Shown one piece after another: positions 1-5,702 of a stretch of 5,702 nucleotides of DNA (positions within the stretch are counted from its first letter, which is position 1; every line of letters starts with the position of its first letter). Origin of the DNA: Spirochaetales bacterium (lineage in GTDB: Bacteria; Spirochaetota; Spirochaetia; Sphaerochaetales; Sphaerochaetaceae); the NCBI GenBank assembly GCA_022771185.1, contig JALFCJ010000017.1, positions 1-5,702 of the forward strand, written 5' to 3'. Position numbers and translations under genes: made by a program. The notes beneath the pieces were generated by a model, which searched no databases, was not told where the DNA came from, and worked only from the letters and a program-made list of their open reading frames with translations.

Positions 1-2
1 AG

Positions 3-698
3 AGAAGGGACGATAGACGTTCTGATTCTTCTTATCGAAGGGACGGAGATAGAAGAAACGATAGACGCTCCGATAGAAATTCATCACGCTACGGTGAGAG
101 AAGAGACAGAGACGAGAGAAGATACTCTGATAGAGATAGAAACGGTGATCGCTAAAGTGATAGACGCTCTGATAGATTCTCCGATAGAGATTCCTCCCGT
201 TATAACGACAGACGCTCTGATAGATTCTCAGACAGAGACTCGGACCGCTACAGCGACAGAAGAAATGACAGATACTCGGATAGAGAAGCCCGTTTCAGCG
301 ATAGAAGAAGCGACAGGTACCTAGAAAGAAGAGATGACAGAGGATACGGAAGAGAAGAGAGAAGCTACAATAGATATGCTTCTGATTCCCGCACTTCAGG
401 TGGAAGAAGAGATAGAGACGGTAGAAGAGACAACTATAAGCGTGACTCCTACCCAAATAGAGATAGAAGATTCTCTTCCTCTGACTGGGAGAATGAAACT
501 TCAAGAGCTTATAAGTCCAGTAGAGATGACGACAGAAGAAGCGACTATAGAAGAGAAGGCAGAGGTAGAGACGAGAGAAAGAAGTCCAGTCCAAAGCCTT
601 ATGGATATGACTCCTTTATGGAGAACAAGAGTAGGGAAGGTGCAACTGCCTTCTGGCTCCAGAGTCAGCTAAGTGATAAAAACGAAGATAGAGACTAA
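3..698 (+). pseudogene. Arg/Asp/Ser-rich low-complexity protein, 3' part, interrupted by an in-frame TAA
   Basis: The reading frame starting at position 3 is open to a TAA at 696-698 except for one TAA at 153-155. It encodes a highly charged tail built of units such as RRSDRFSDRD, SDRY and RRDRD. After about codon 190 of the window it moves to a less repetitive end (KKSSPKPYGYDSFMENKSRE, then AFWLQSQLSDKNEDRD). This frame was chosen because near-identical DNA units differ at synonymous third positions (GAT/GAC, TCC/TCA, AGA/CGC) only when read this way. Two other apparent ORFs on the + strand here (94-324 and 334-672) are by-products of the GATAGA-type repeat. The TAA sits where the unit reads R-Y-S-D-R elsewhere (CGC TAC AGC GAC AGA at 252-266), so a C-to-A change is the simplest explanation. 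No usable start codon follows before ATG 618, so the downstream part is not a separate gene. Such tails are known on bacterial DEAD-box helicases and other RNA-binding proteins. The N-terminus is missing, so the function cannot be assigned. A sequencing error is the main alternative to a true pseudogene. Confidence 0.6.
12..320 (+). repeat. Degenerate GAT-AGA (Asp-Arg) coding repeat tract
   Basis: The DNA is dominated by imperfect GATAGA, GACAGA and CGCTCTGATAGA units that encode D-R, R-S-D-R and Y-S-D-R. The clearest duplicated pair is 33 nt long, at 159-191 and 207-239, offset by 48 nt (16 codons). The copies differ at four positions, all synonymous third bases in the coding frame. This is a diverged coding repeat, not an intergenic satellite or a CRISPR: there are no constant spacers and the unit length varies. 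Confidence 0.75.
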
Positions 699-701
699 GA
701 G

Positions 702-726
702 TTTTCCCCTCCAAGCGAGGGGAAAA
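702..726. terminator. Perfect 10-bp hairpin between convergent genes (non-canonical terminator)
   Basis: TTTTCCCCTC at 702-711 pairs perfectly with GAGGGGAAAA at 717-726 across a 5-nt loop (CAAGC). It lies 4 nt after the stop of the Arg/Asp/Ser-rich gene and 1 nt after the stop of the convergent LoaP-like gene, the expected place for a shared transcript end. In both directions the U-run lies before the GC stem and the A-run after it, so neither strand has the classical 3' U-tract. It may instead act as an RNA 3'-end stabiliser or a U-less terminator. Confidence 0.55.
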
Positions 727-727
727 A

Positions 728-1348
728 TTATGACTTCTCTTCAGATGAATTATTCTCAGGTTTCTTTTCTTCCGGGACTTCCTCCACCCATTGAAAAGGA
801 AGCCACATGGAGATGAGTCTACCAAATAGAGTGATCTCGATCCTGCAGTTTCTATTTTTCTTTGAGTACTCTTTTATGTTTCCCACCAAATTATATAACG
901 GACCAGATATTACGCGGACCTTGCCATTGACTTTAATTGCCTTTGACATGCCTATTATTCCGCCGTTGTTAAATATCCACTGGGCATATTTCTCGTCGCT
1001 GCCATGGAGAATGTAGTCATTTTTTTCGACGTTACTTACAAAATGGAAACTTACTCCACCCGGTCTTATTTCAAATGGTTCCGACTCTTTTGGTAAGTAT
1101 AGAAATACGTAACCTGGTAGCATTACTTTCTGAAAAGTACTCTTTACTCCATTCTTACTTTTGTGCGTTATTCTCAAAAAAGGAAGGGCAAGAACTTCTT
1201 TATCTTTGTAGAGGATGTTGATCTCTCTAGCCAGCTCTATCTCTTTCCCTCCCATAGTCTGAAGACAATAACTGTCATGACCTTTAACTACAAGGTTTGT
1301 TCTTCTGTCTTCCAGCTCTTCTGAGAATTCCCATTCAACTTTCATCAT
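728..1348 (-). CDS. NusG-family transcription antiterminator, LoaP-like
   Basis: This 206-residue protein is a specialised NusG paralogue. NusG-family proteins bind the RNA polymerase clamp through an NGN domain and change pausing or termination. LoaP members act on selected long operons. The NGN domain spans about residues 26-128, starting at YCLQTMGGKE (27-36) and including PGYVFLYLP (78-86). A KOW domain follows at about 141-189 (GKVRVISGPLYNLVGNIKEY and on to FQWVEEV). The segment IIGMSKAIKVNGKVRVISGP resembles the LoaP linker-KOW junction, which is why LoaP is favoured over housekeeping NusG or RfaH. Oddities are an extra 25-residue charged N-terminal extension and an acidic Glu/Ser-rich C-terminal tail. 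Two tandem ATGs (1348 and 1345) are possible starts. No good Shine-Dalgarno precedes them, and the MFS stop codon is only 6 nt upstream, so translational coupling is likely. It is the last gene of the operon. The family call is strong; the LoaP subfamily and the target are inference. Confidence 0.82.
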   Translation of the reverse strand: MMKVEWEFSEELEDRRTNLVVKGHDSYCLQTMGGKEIELAREINILYKDKEVLALPFLRITHKSKNGVKSTFQKVMLPGYVFLYLPKESEPFEIRPGGVSFHFVSNVEKNDYILHGSDEKYAQWIFNNGGIIGMSKAIKVNGKVRVISGPLYNLVGNIKEYSKKNRNCRIEITLFGRLISMWLPFQWVEEVPEEKKPENNSSEEKS

Positions 1349-1354
1349 TTAATG

Positions 1355-2536
1355 TTACTTTAATAAGCCAAGAGAAGAAAGGAGGGATCTTTTCTTTTCT
1401 GTTGAAAAAACAAGGAGAATGAAGAAAAGAAAGATATAAAGTGGGAAAATCCACATACCGAGGTATTTAGAAATAAAACCGAATACGGGGGGAGCCAATG
1501 TGGAGCCTACATAGGCAGAAGCCATTTGAAGACCGATAAGGGAAGGAGAAGCATCAACTCCATATAATCGTGGGGTCTGATGCATCATCATCGGATAAAA
1601 TGGAGCGCAGCCCAGTCCTAGAAGTAAGAGTACAATCCAGAAGAACTCTACTGGGACAATGGGTGTAAGAATGATGGCAAGGATCAATACTACTCCTCCC
1701 ACTCTGTTCATAAATGCGTCTCCATACTTATCTGCAACAAAGCCTGTCATTATTCTTCCAATTGTCATTCCCCAGAAGAATAGTGAAGAAAAAGATGCCG
1801 CTTTGGACTCTAATAATCCTCCAGATACCATGTATGTTGCATTCCATACCATTATTGTGTTCTCTAGAGCGCAGTAAGCAAAAAATCCTAGGAGAGCATA
1901 AACTGCTCCATTCCTTTTTATTGCTTCCTTTGTGCTCACAACCTTTGTGTTATCTTCCGAGATTCCTTCTTTCTGGTTCTCTTTTTCCTTTAGCTTCCAA
2001 AGAGGAAAGGCTAGAAGAGAGAGGATAAGAATCACCCCCTGAATAGCTGAAAGTGATACATATCCTGTTCTCCAAGTGTAGCCAAGAGGAATAAGGATGC
2101 CTAAGAGAATAGGGCCGATAGTAGTACCAACTCCCCAAAATCCATGAAGAAATGACATTGCTCCTGTAGAGTAATGGAGAGAGACATAGTTATTGAGGGC
2201 ACTGTCTACACAGCCACCTCCCAGTCCCAATAGGAGAGAGATTGGCAACATCATATAAATTGATGTTGCTTTTGATATCAAGAATAAAGCGAGGCTTGTT
2301 ACAAATATTGAAACGGATGTTATTGCACGGGTAGAGAAGTGTCTGGCTATCTTTGAAAAGGAAAGGGAACTGATGACTGTTCCTATACATGCTGTCATGC
2401 TGATAAATCCAGCCATGGATACATCTGCCCCGATTGAGGGATATATCATTGGCCAAGCGGCACCAAGCATACTGTCAGGTAAGCCCAGTGAGATAAAAGA
2501 CATATATATGACGACTAATAAAAGTATAGAAACCAT
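1355..2536 (-). CDS. Major facilitator superfamily transporter (uncharacterised, FucP-like group)
   Basis: This 393-residue polytopic inner-membrane protein has the normal MFS length and two six-helix halves separated by a charged cytoplasmic loop at about residues 181-210 (KLKEKENQKEGISEDNTK). The N-terminal signature SFISLGLPDSMLGAAWP (13-29), the motif GLGGGCVDSALNNYVSLHY (104-122) and LHGFWGVGTTIGP (130-142) mark a family of MFS proteins common in Firmicutes and spirochaetes whose substrates are mostly unknown. The second half carries a motif-A-like GRIMTGFVADKYG (260-272). The start at 2536 is preceded by GGGGGG only 3 nt away, a G-rich but unusual ribosome-binding site. The next gene downstream, a NusG-family regulator, begins 6 nt after the stop, so the two are an operon. 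A divergent EamA permease lies on the other side. Fold and family are confident. Transport direction and substrate (sugar uptake or drug/metabolite efflux) cannot be told from the sequence. Confidence 0.92.
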   Translation of the reverse strand: MVSILLLVVIYMSFISLGLPDSMLGAAWPMIYPSIGADVSMAGFISMTACIGTVISSLSFSKIARHFSTRAITSVSIFVTSLALFLISKATSIYMMLPISLLLGLGGGCVDSALNNYVSLHYSTGAMSFLHGFWGVGTTIGPILLGILIPLGYTWRTGYVSLSAIQGVILILSLLAFPLWKLKEKENQKEGISEDNTKVVSTKEAIKRNGAVYALLGFFAYCALENTIMVWNATYMVSGGLLESKAASFSSLFFWGMTIGRIMTGFVADKYGDAFMNRVGGVVLILAIILTPIVPVEFFWIVLLLLGLGCAPFYPMMMHQTPRLYGVDASPSLIGLQMASAYVGSTLAPPVFGFISKYLGMWIFPLYIFLFFILLVFSTEKKRSLLSSLGLLK

Positions 2537-2611
2537 ATTCCCCCCAATATTCGAAACGCCAATAATGGTGTCATCTTATCTATCTTTTATCAAGGCGAGA
2601 GTGCCGGGTTA

Positions 2612-2629
2612 TTAACGTTAATTCGTTAA
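2612..2629. promoter_or_regulatory. Perfect 18-bp dyad, candidate operator in the divergent promoter region
   Basis: TTAACG-TTAATT-CGTTAA is a perfect 6-6-6 inverted repeat. Overlapping it is a second palindrome, TTAACGTTAA (2612-2621), and a GTTAA-TTCG-TTAAC hairpin (2617-2630). It lies 76 nt upstream of the MFS start and 75 nt upstream of the EamA start, almost exactly central. That suits a dimeric repressor or activator controlling both directions. No cognate regulator is encoded nearby, and the region is AT-rich, so the role is inference. Confidence 0.4.
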
Positions 2630-2670
2630 CATCGATTTCAATCATCATTATTTCTACTCCTATTTATATT

Positions 2671-2721
2671 GGAAAGAAAGAGATAACAATGTATTCTCAT
2701 TGGGATGGAAAAACAGGGTAA
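2671..2721 (+). promoter_or_regulatory. Shine-Dalgarno-like stretch and 10-codon out-of-frame leader ORF at the EamA start
   Basis: The purine-rich GGAAAGAAAGAG (2671-2682) ends 6 nt before ATG 2689, a good initiation spacing. That ATG opens MYSHWDGKTG and stops at 2719-2721, overlapping the EamA start at 2705 in another frame. The EamA ATG itself is preceded only by CATTGGG, without a recognisable ribosome-binding site, and its frame has no upstream ATG, GTG or TTG after the stop at 2684. The mini-ORF may couple initiation, or the purine stretch may serve ATG 2705 at long range. The sequence alone does not decide. Confidence 0.3.
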
Positions 2722-3571
2722 CATAAAGAAAGGCATCTTCTATATATTAATATCGGCTTTAGGCTTTTCTTTGATGAATTTCTTTGTCGTCAAAGCCGGT
2801 GATCTTCCTACATTTCAAAAGGCTCTCTTTAGAAATGGAGGAGCAATGATAGTCTCACTTTTTCTTTTTGTTAAAAGTGGAGATACTCCTGACACCAAGC
2901 CTTCGGATCTTGGAATTCTATTAATGAGAGCAATCCTAGGCTCCATAGGACTCTTTTCCAACTTCTATGCATTGGACCATCTGTTGCTCTCTGACGCTTC
3001 CATACTCAATAAACTTGCGCCATTCTTTACTCTCATCCTTTCAGCCGTATTCCTAAAAGAGAAGACAAACTGGAAACAATTCCTGTTAGTTGCCTTGGCA
3101 TTTATCGGAATGCTCTTTGTAGTAAGGCCTGAAATGCATTTTTCTGAGAGCATGGTAGCTTCAGTTGTCGGTGTCATAGGAGGCTTTGGAGCAGGTGCTG
3201 CATATACTTGCGTAAGAGCCTTGGGAAAGCGTGGAATGCCTTCCTCTGAGATAGTCTTTGGCTTCTCTCTCATCTCCACCCTTATCGTCATTCCTTTTGT
3301 AATAAAAGACCATGCTCCTATGTCACTCCCTCAAGTAGTTTATCTGTTAATGGCATCCATAGGTGCAACGGTCGGGCAGTTTGGAATAACTCTCGCCTAT
3401 AAGGAAGCTCCAAGTAAAGAGATCTCTATATTTGATTACTTTACTGTAGTGTTCTCCGCTCTCTGGGGCTTATTGTTCCTTGGTCAGATTCCTTATTGGA
3501 CATCAATAATCGGATATGGTGTGATCTTCATGAGTGCATACTTAATGTTTCTTTACAACAAAAAGCATTAA
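2705..3571 (+). CDS. EamA-family (drug/metabolite transporter superfamily) permease
   Basis: This 288-residue inner-membrane protein has the usual length and ten-helix pattern of DMT exporters, made of two tandem EamA repeats. Repeat one spans about residues 10-140, with FYILISALGFSLMNFFVVK, a conserved Arg in LFRNGGAMIV (41-50), and APFFTLILSAVFLKEK (105-120) followed by ALAFIGMLFVVRP. Repeat two spans about 155-284, with KEISIFDYFTVVFSALWGLL (238-257) and the closing helix near IGYGVIFMSAYLMFLY. EamA proteins typically export amino acids or metabolites, but the substrate is unknown here. The gene is divergent from the MFS/LoaP-like operon and shares its 168-nt control region, which contains an 18-bp dyad. 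ATG 2705 fits the family N-terminus (short charged leader, then helix 1) but has no clear Shine-Dalgarno. No terminator is evident in the 66 nt after the stop, so some read-through into the lipoprotein gene is possible. Confidence 0.93.
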   Translation: MEKQGNIKKGIFYILISALGFSLMNFFVVKAGDLPTFQKALFRNGGAMIVSLFLFVKSGDTPDTKPSDLGILLMRAILGSIGLFSNFYALDHLLLSDASILNKLAPFFTLILSAVFLKEKTNWKQFLLVALAFIGMLFVVRPEMHFSESMVASVVGVIGGFGAGAAYTCVRALGKRGMPSSEIVFGFSLISTLIVIPFVIKDHAPMSLPQVVYLLMASIGATVGQFGITLAYKEAPSKEISIFDYFTVVFSALWGLLFLGQIPYWTSIIGYGVIFMSAYLMFLYNKKH

Positions 3572-3638
3572 AGGAAGTGAAAGCACAGAAAAAACACATA
3601 TATAAAAGTTGTAGATATGGGAAAAAGCTTTTGACTCA

Positions 3639-3647
3639 TGCTAGAAT
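3639..3647 (+). promoter_or_regulatory. Putative extended -10 promoter of the lipoprotein gene
   Basis: TGCTAGAAT matches an extended -10 element (TGn plus TAGAAT, one mismatch to TATAAT). No good -35 lies 17 nt upstream, which extended -10 promoters tolerate. Transcription would start near 3653-3655, just ahead of the GGAGG at 3657-3661. This fits a GTG start at 3668 and argues against an ATG at 3638, which would sit inside the promoter. Confidence 0.4.
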
Positions 3648-3656
3648 CAGAAAAGC

Positions 3657-3661
3657 GGAGG
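3657..3661 (+). promoter_or_regulatory. Ribosome-binding site that sets the lipoprotein start
   Basis: GGAGG lies 6 nt before GTG 3668, ideal spacing. The in-frame ATG at 3638 has no such motif upstream, and its use would put ten charged residues before the signal peptide. The site therefore decides for the GTG. Confidence 0.85.
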
Positions 3662-3667
3662 ATTAGA

Positions 3668-4771
3668 GTGAAAAAGCGTTTTCTTATTCCGTTTGTAATC
3701 ATTGTTGCATTATTGCTTGTGGTATCATGTAAAAAGAAGGAAGAATCAGATCAAAGCGGACCTGTGGTAACTGTTGCTGCTGAACCTAAGACTCTCGATA
3801 AAGAGATTCCTATGCTTGTTGTCAGCGAAGAAGTAAGCACAGAAAGTGTAGAGAATATAATCGAGAAAAAAGAAGAGATCACAGAAGAGAGAAAACCGCT
3901 ATCTTTCGTTTATAGAGGCGGTACAGTTCTTCTTAGATCCAACTTCCTTAGTGATAAAGGTGAGATAAAGACGAATATAAGTGAGAACGAGGCAAAAGAC
4001 TTCGTCTCCCGTCTCCTTTCTGAAAACCCGGATTATCTAGATAAGTACAGTGTCTCCTTTGAAGGAGAGAGAGTAGTGTTATCATATCTTGATTCTACTA
4101 CAGAAGAAGAGCTTTCTACGCTATGGGATAATGTCAGAGATCTGATGGATAGAATCAACGCTGAAAAAGAAGAGATAGAAAAACAAGAAGAAGTAATAGA
4201 AGCTCCTACTGAAGTTGAAGTAACGGAACCACCAATTGTTGAAGAAAAGGTTGAAGAAGAGACTCCAGAGCTTCCTCTTTTTGTAGAAACACCGTTTGAT
4301 AATGAGAGTGAAAGCCTAGCAGATCCAGAAGTGGATGTGACTGAGATCGTGCCATCTCCTTTGACGAATGCAGGTAGGCTTATAGATAAATTCTCTGTTT
4401 CTCTATCCATGAGTGCAAAATACAATAGTGGCTTTGATTCCGATATTATGGCTTCATTTGATGTCTCTGTTATTCCTTCTCTTAGAATCGGAGTAATCAG
4501 TGGATACGAAGTCAAGGGATATATTCCTCTTTCTTTACGTGTCAGGTATGACATTCCTCTAGTAGAGGGACTATATTCATTCTTTGACGGTGGATGGAGA
4601 TTCGGCTTAAAAGAAAATCAGAGCGGTATGATCTTGACGCTGGGCGTTGGATATGAGTATGAAATTTTCGATAGCTTATATGTCTTTGGAGAGGCAAACG
4701 GTCAAGTGGCCTTTGGAGAGAATATAAAGTTCATGCCATCCATTGTTGTAGGTGGAAGATATAGATTCTGA
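3668..4771 (+). CDS. Outer-membrane lipoprotein with acidic linker and C-terminal beta-barrel-like domain
   Basis: From GTG 3668 the protein is 367 residues. It opens with a lipoprotein signal peptide: KKR, a hydrophobic stretch, then VVS-C with the lipidated Cys at 21. VVSC is a loose lipobox of the kind spirochaetes accept. A small mixed domain follows at about 78-165 (SFVYRGGTVLLRSNFL through a helix near LSTLWDNVRDLMDRI), then an acidic Glu/Pro-rich linker at about 166-235. Residues 241-367 alternate polar and hydrophobic/aromatic residues in about eight strands and end in VGGRYRF, a C-terminal Phe typical of BAM-inserted outer-membrane proteins. I recognise no named family. The inference is a surface or periplasm-spanning protein held by both a lipid and a small barrel. 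A purely periplasmic beta-sandwich is the alternative. The stop is 21 nt before fhs, so co-transcription is likely, with no evident functional link. Confidence 0.8.
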   Translation: MKKRFLIPFVIIVALLLVVSCKKKEESDQSGPVVTVAAEPKTLDKEIPMLVVSEEVSTESVENIIEKKEEITEERKPLSFVYRGGTVLLRSNFLSDKGEIKTNISENEAKDFVSRLLSENPDYLDKYSVSFEGERVVLSYLDSTTEEELSTLWDNVRDLMDRINAEKEEIEKQEEVIEAPTEVEVTEPPIVEEKVEEETPELPLFVETPFDNESESLADPEVDVTEIVPSPLTNAGRLIDKFSVSLSMSAKYNSGFDSDIMASFDVSVIPSLRIGVISGYEVKGYIPLSLRVRYDIPLVEGLYSFFDGGWRFGLKENQSGMILTLGVGYEYEIFDSLYVFGEANGQVAFGENIKFMPSIVVGGRYRF

Positions 4772-4779
4772 CTCTTTTG

Positions 4780-4786
4780 AGGAGGA
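4780..4786 (+). promoter_or_regulatory. Strong ribosome-binding site for fhs
   Basis: AGGAGGA starts 8 nt after the lipoprotein stop and leaves 6 nt to ATG 4793. It is close to the ideal consensus, suggesting efficient translation and fixing the fhs start. Confidence 0.85.
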
Positions 4787-4792
4787 GTAAAT

Positions 4793-5702
4793 ATGAGAAG
4801 CGATATTGAAATAGCAGATTCTGTGGTTTTATCAAATATATGTGATATAGCTGAAAAAGCAGGTATAGATGAGAAATATGTTGAAAACTATGGCAGGTAC
4901 AAAGCTAAGATAGATCTTTCTTATCTCAGCGATAACGAAGAAAAGAAAGATGGAAAACTTATTCTTGTCACAGCCATCACTCCAACTCCTCTCGGGGAAG
5001 GAAAGACTACTACTACAATTGGACTGGGAGATGGACTTAGAAAGATCGGAAAGAAGGCAGTTCTTGCTTTAAGGGAACCAAGTATGGGACCTGTCTTTGG
5101 AGTAAAGGGCGGGGCTACAGGTGGAGGCATGGCGCAGGTTGCACCAATGGCTGACATCAACCTTCACTTTAATGGTGATTTCCATGCCATAGAGGCAGCA
5201 AATAATCTCCTTTGTGCCATGGTAGACAACCACATATTCCAGGGTAATGACCTCAACATCGACCCATCTACAATCACTATTCGTAGAGCCATGGATATGA
5301 ACGACAGAGAACTGAGACATATCGTTGCAGGGCTTGGTGCAAAGAACGGAGTTGTAAGGGAAGACGGCTTCGATATTACAGTTGCCAGTGAAGTCATGGC
5401 AGTTTTCTGTCTCTCATCATCTCTCATGGACTTAAAGGAGAGACTGGGAAGAATAATTGTTGGATACACTTATAGCGGTGAGGTAGTTACAGCTAAAGAT
5501 TTAAAGGCAGAAGGCGCTATGACAGCTATTCTTAAAGATGCGCTGAAGCCAAATCTTGTACAGTCTCTGGAAGGAACTCCTGCCTTCATTCATGGCGGTC
5601 CTTTTGCCAATATCGCACATGGTTGTAACTCTGTGCTGGCTACTAAGATGGCACTAAAGACTGGCGACTATGTAGTTACTGAGGCTGGCTTCGGAGCAGA
5701 TT
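4793..5702 (+). CDS. fhs: Formate--tetrahydrofolate ligase, N-terminal part (runs off the window)
   Basis: Fhs is a cytoplasmic enzyme that joins formate to tetrahydrofolate with ATP to give 10-formyl-THF, feeding purine synthesis, initiator formyl-Met-tRNA and, in acetogens, the methyl branch of the Wood-Ljungdahl pathway. The 303 codons present are uninterrupted and cover over half of the usual 550-560 residues. Visible motifs are the N-terminal SDIEIAD, the ATP-binding loop TPLGEGKTTTT (65-75), the family signature region GVKGGATGGGMAQV (103-116, with Thr and Met where many members have Ala and Tyr), DINLHFNGDFHAI (121-133), and the second signature VASEVMAVFC (197-206). HGGPFANIAHGCNS follows near the end. 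It is the monofunctional ligase as far as visible: no dehydrogenase/cyclohydrolase domain precedes it. It probably shares a transcript with the lipoprotein gene 21 nt upstream. Confidence 0.97.
   Translation, partial: MRSDIEIADSVVLSNICDIAEKAGIDEKYVENYGRYKAKIDLSYLSDNEEKKDGKLILVTAITPTPLGEGKTTTTIGLGDGLRKIGKKAVLALREPSMGPVFGVKGGATGGGMAQVAPMADINLHFNGDFHAIEAANNLLCAMVDNHIFQGNDLNIDPSTITIRRAMDMNDRELRHIVAGLGAKNGVVREDGFDITVASEVMAVFCLSSSLMDLKERLGRIIVGYTYSGEVVTAKDLKAEGAMTAILKDALKPNLVQSLEGTPAFIHGGPFANIAHGCNSVLATKMALKTGDYVVTEAGFGAD

Noticed and set aside
12..320. CRISPR-like or tandem DNA repeat array
   Set aside because: Unit length varies, there are no unique equal-length spacers, and the periodicity follows codons of an Arg/Asp/Ser-rich protein.
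94..672. Two + strand ORFs (94-324 and 334-672) encoding Glu/Thr/Ile-rich proteins
   Set aside because: They read the same GATAGA repeats in a different frame. Differences between repeat copies are synonymous only in the frame starting at position 3, and these ORFs have no ribosome-binding sites.
2540..2545. Poly-G tract of six (on the - strand) before the MFS start as a phase-variation switch
   Set aside because: Six bases is short for slipped-strand switching and it can be explained as a G-rich ribosome-binding site.
3623..3632. AAAAGCTTTT palindrome as a terminator after the permease gene
   Set aside because: It has no room for a loop and only a two-base GC core, so it would not form a stable terminator hairpin.
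4033..4554. 173-codon ORF on the - strand inside the lipoprotein gene
   Set aside because: It is antisense to a well-supported gene, is Ser/Thr-rich as expected for the complement of Glu/Arg codons, and shows no recognisable domain.
4921..5469. Three - strand ORFs opposite fhs
   Set aside because: They lie antisense to a clearly conserved enzyme with intact motifs and have no family features of their own.

Overview
The window looks like ordinary chromosomal sequence from an AT-leaning, AGA-codon-rich bacterium with an outer membrane. A spirochaete (Treponema/Sphaerochaeta-like) is the best guess. This rests on a LoaP-type NusG paralogue, a loose lipobox lipoprotein that ends in a beta-barrel-like domain, and a monofunctional formate-tetrahydrofolate ligase. 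The taxonomic call is inference, not proof.

Layout from left to right. (1) Positions 3-698, + strand: the 3' part of a gene for an extremely Arg/Asp/Ser-rich, low-complexity protein whose folded N-terminus lies outside the window. The frame is broken by one TAA at 153-155, where the repeat pattern calls for TAC (Tyr), so this copy appears to carry a nonsense mutation. (2) Positions 702-726: a perfect 10-bp hairpin between convergent genes. (3) Positions 2536-728, - strand: a two-gene operon of a 12-TM MFS transporter followed 6 nt later by a LoaP-like NusG-family antiterminator. (4) Positions 2537-2704: a divergent intergenic region with a perfect 18-bp dyad, TTAACG-N6-CGTTAA. (5) Positions 2705-3571, + strand: a ten-TM EamA/DMT permease. 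(6) Positions 3668-4771, + strand: a lipoprotein that is best started at GTG 3668, not the upstream ATG. It has an acidic linker and a C-terminal domain resembling an eight-stranded outer-membrane barrel. (7) From 4793 to the window end, + strand: the first 303 codons of fhs, 21 nt after the lipoprotein and probably co-transcribed with it.

The genes do not form an obvious single pathway. The functional links I can support are the MFS/LoaP-like operon, the shared divergent control region between the two transporter genes, and the lipoprotein-fhs transcription unit. No RNA genes, insertion sequences or CRISPR arrays were seen. I find no convincing undescribed system. The items most worth a second look are the interrupted RD/RS-rich gene, the LoaP-like regulator next to an exporter, and the lipid-anchored barrel protein.
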